From: JALORV01 sp963769745
GTDB taxonomy: Bacteria; Pseudomonadota; Gammaproteobacteria; Burkholderiales; Burkholderiaceae_F
Assembly (NCBI GenBank): GCA_963769745.1
Contig: CAVYNB010000036.1
Coordinates: 78,004 to 142,003 of the forward strand
Reading direction: 5' to 3'
DNA length: 64,000 nucleotides
Shown here: in pieces, positions 62,199 through 64,000 of the stretch
Numbering within the stretch: position 1 is the stretch's first letter
Layout: each line of letters begins with the position of its first letter
Position numbers and translations under genes: made by a program
The notes under the pieces: model-generated
Told to the model about the DNA's origin: nothing
The model's input: the letters and a program-made list of their open reading frames with translations, nothing else
The model's database searches: none

Positions 62199-64000
62199 AG
62201 ATCCGCAAGGAGCTCTGGTTCGGATTCATCATCATGGGGCTCATCATCGCGGGCACCGCGGTGATGCTGCTGTCGGCCGACACTCTCGCGAGCGGTCACC
62301 TCGGCCTGATGATGCTGGCGCTGGTCGTGGTGGCGATCATGCTGGGATTTCCCACGGCCTTCACGCTGATGGGCATGGGGATGATCTTCACGTGGCTCGC
62401 CTACGACCGCGACATCACGCGGACGCTGGACCTGATGGTGCAGGCGGCGTTCAAGGTGATGAGCAACGACGTGCTGATCTCGATTCCGCTCTTCGTGTTC
62501 ATGGGCTACCTGGTGGAGCGCGCGAACCTGATCGAGCGGCTGTTCCGGAGCCTGCACCTGGCCATGGCGCGCGTGCCGGGCTCGCTGGCGGTGGCCACCA
62601 TTTTCACCTGCGCGGTGTTCGCGACCGCGACCGGCATCGTCGGCGCCGTCGTCACCCTGATGGGACTGCTGGCGCTGCCGCAGATGCTCAAGGCCGGCTA
62701 CGACGTGCGCATCTCCGCCGGATCGATCACGGCCGGCGGTTGCCTCGGCATCCTGATCCCGCCCAGCGTCCTGTTGATCGTCTACGGCGCCACGGCCGGC
62801 GTATCGGTGGTGCAGTTGTACGCCGGCGCCTTCTTCCCGGGGATCATGCTGGCCGGCCTTTATGTCGTGTACGTGGTCGTGCTGGCCAAGATCAAGCCGA
62901 AGCTGATGCCGCCGTTGACGGCCGAGCAGCGATTCGTGCCGCTGCCGCCGCTGACGGAGAGAGGTGTCGAGCGCGATTTCCAATCGCGCGCTGCCGGCGC
63001 TGATGAAGGCCCTCAGGAGCGCGCGCAACATCGGAGTGCCGACCGACTATCTGGTCAAGCAACTCGGGCGTTGCATTGCTGCCGGCGCTGCTGTTCACCG
63101 CGGTCGTTCGCGCTGGCATGGCAGATCAACACCGCACCGCAAGTGCGGCTGCGGCGGCAGCCGCGATGGGCGGCGGATTGTCGGAGCCGGCGGGCACCCT
63201 CAGGGAGCCCGCATCGGCAGGAGGAATCCAGGAACCTCCGGGCACTTCGAGCGGAGTGAAGGAGCCGCCGAGCAGCGGTGGGCTGGCGGCGCCGCCGGGA
63301 TCGGGCGACGGCGTGAAGGAACCTCCGGGAAGCGGAGGTCTTGGCCGCGCCCCCTGGATCGGGCGAAGGTGTGAGGGAACCCCCGGGCGCGGCAGGCGCG
63401 GTCAAGGAACGCGAGCAGCGCGGGGATCCGCGCTACGACACAGGCGACTGCCGAGCGTCGGGCCGCCAAGCCCGGGATTCTGGATCGGCACGGCGGTGAG
63501 CGTGCTGGCCCTGGTTGCGTTCTACGCAATCCTCAGTTTCCAGCGGCTCGAAGTCTTCAAGATGCTGCTGTCGAGTTTCTTCCCGCTGATGATCCTGATC
63601 CTCGCGGTGCTGGGTTCGATCGTCTTTGGCCTTGCCACGCCCACGGAGGCGGCAGCCGTCGGGGCATTTGGCGGCTATCTGCTGGCGGCGATCTACTCGC
63701 TCGTCGGGAAACGAACCGGCAAGGTGACCAGCAAGCTGCTGCTGTGGCTGCTGCTCTGGGCACCCGCGTTGATCTCGATCATCTGGTTCCTCCTGGCGAG
63801 CGGCGGCATCGTCAAGCAGCCCGTACCGTCGATCATCGGCATCGTGGCTTCAGTCGGAGTGGGCTTGTGGGCGCTGCTCGCTTATCGCCAGGCCGGTCTG
63901 CAGAGCGAGGTCAAGGAGTCGGTCTTCCTGACCGCCAAGACCAGTGCCATGGTGTGCTGGCTCTTCGTCGGCAGCGCGATCTTTTCTGCGGCGTTTGCGT
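62195..64000 (+). CDS. TRAP transporter large permease subunit (DctM type), partial and frameshifted
   Basis: The first ~255 residues are a normal DctM N-terminal half: MLGFPTAFTLMGMGMIFTWL, DVLISIPLFVFMGYLVERA and AGGCLGILIPPSVLLIVYGA. After ALPALMKALRSARNIGVPTD a Pro/Gly/Glu-rich low-complexity insert follows (about 63180-63450). The membrane domain then resumes as FFPLMILILAVLGSIVFGLA and LATPTEAAAVGAFGGYLLAA, and is cut by the window end. Frame changes are needed near 62965, 63065, 63341 and 63455. The insert is unusual for DctM, but both flanks are canonical. Its 3' end lies outside the window. Confidence 0.85.
63193..63395 (+). repeat. Tandem 57-bp (19-residue) repeat inside dctM
   Basis: Units begin at 63253, 63310 and 63368 and encode GVKEPPSSGGLAAPPGSGD, GVKEPPGSGGLAAPPGSGE and a partial GVREPPGAAG. 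Shorter related segments (GTLREPASAG, GIQEPPGTSS) precede them from 63193. The second unit is 58 bp because of one extra T in ggtcttggcc, which directly shows a single-base insertion. Confidence 0.85.

Noticed and set aside
1..64000. CRISPR arrays, tRNA or rRNA genes, insertion sequences, prophage
   Set aside because: No regularly spaced direct repeats with unique spacers, no tRNA or rRNA-like sequence and no transposase or integrase motifs were found by reading.

Overview
The window is about 64 kb of high-GC, gene-dense DNA with the gene orders and protein types of a betaproteobacterium (Burkholderiales/Rhodocyclales-like). Evidence for this placement is the LysM-dprA-smg-topB block, the fmt-rsmB-DUF4390-ntrY-ntrX-trkA block, the 180-kDa class NAD-glutamate dehydrogenase and a red-type (form IC) RuBisCO operon. 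No rRNA, tRNA, CRISPR array, phage or transposase gene was seen. A genus cannot be named from the sequence alone.

Layout. 1-2.2 kb: the edge of an AAA-like ATPase without a recognisable Walker A, an EamA exporter and a periplasmic rhodanese. 2.2-10.8 kb: a Calvin-Benson-Bassham operon, with divergent cbbR, then cbbL-cbbS-cbbX-cbbF-cbbP-cbbT and a redoxin. 10.8-17.6 kb: a peptide-export/signalling cassette, made of a HlyD-type adaptor, a C39-peptidase ABC exporter (PCAT), a small lipoprotein, a 44-residue double-glycine precursor with a 7-residue predicted core, and a divergent TPR/HD-GYP protein. 17.7-25.1 kb: queC, a PrpF-family isomerase, an ECF sigma factor with a membrane partner, DUF302 and an exonuclease/GIY-YIG fusion. 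25.3-36 kb: NAD-GDH, two membrane proteins, a CopA copper pump, an esterase-like lipoprotein, DUF1993 and a SET-domain protein. 36-46 kb: a membrane-anchored spermidine-synthase-like protein, a secreted lipoprotein, topB, smg, dprA and a LysM protein, with a dispersed palindromic repeat family. 46-60 kb: def, a LytS/LytTR two-component pair, three lipid-related genes, then fmt-rsmB-DUF4390-ntrY-ntrX-trkA. 60-64 kb: a TRAP transporter operon cut by the window edge.

The most interesting locus is 11.3-17.6 kb. The exporter has an intact C39 protease (Cys33, His106, Asp122). The neighbouring peptide has a textbook double-glycine leader ending in GGG, which would release SSLGLIT. Directly divergent from it lies a TPR protein fused to a c-di-GMP-type HD-GYP domain, and the shared intergenic region holds a perfect 8+8 bp dyad. 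This resembles, in logic only, the peptide/TPR-receptor (RRNPP) signalling of Firmicutes. A peptide-to-c-di-GMP circuit in a Gram-negative is therefore a testable hypothesis, not a demonstrated one.

Caution. At least nine genes (cbbR, cbbF, cbbP, cbbT, the hlyD-like gene, the TPR/HD-GYP gene, a secreted-protein gene at 20.25 kb, dprA and dctM) need reading-frame changes, and nearly all are net +1 insertions. One 57-bp tandem repeat in dctM carries the extra base in one unit only. This points mainly to uncorrected sequencing insertions. Frameshifted genes are therefore given as single CDS spanning the break.
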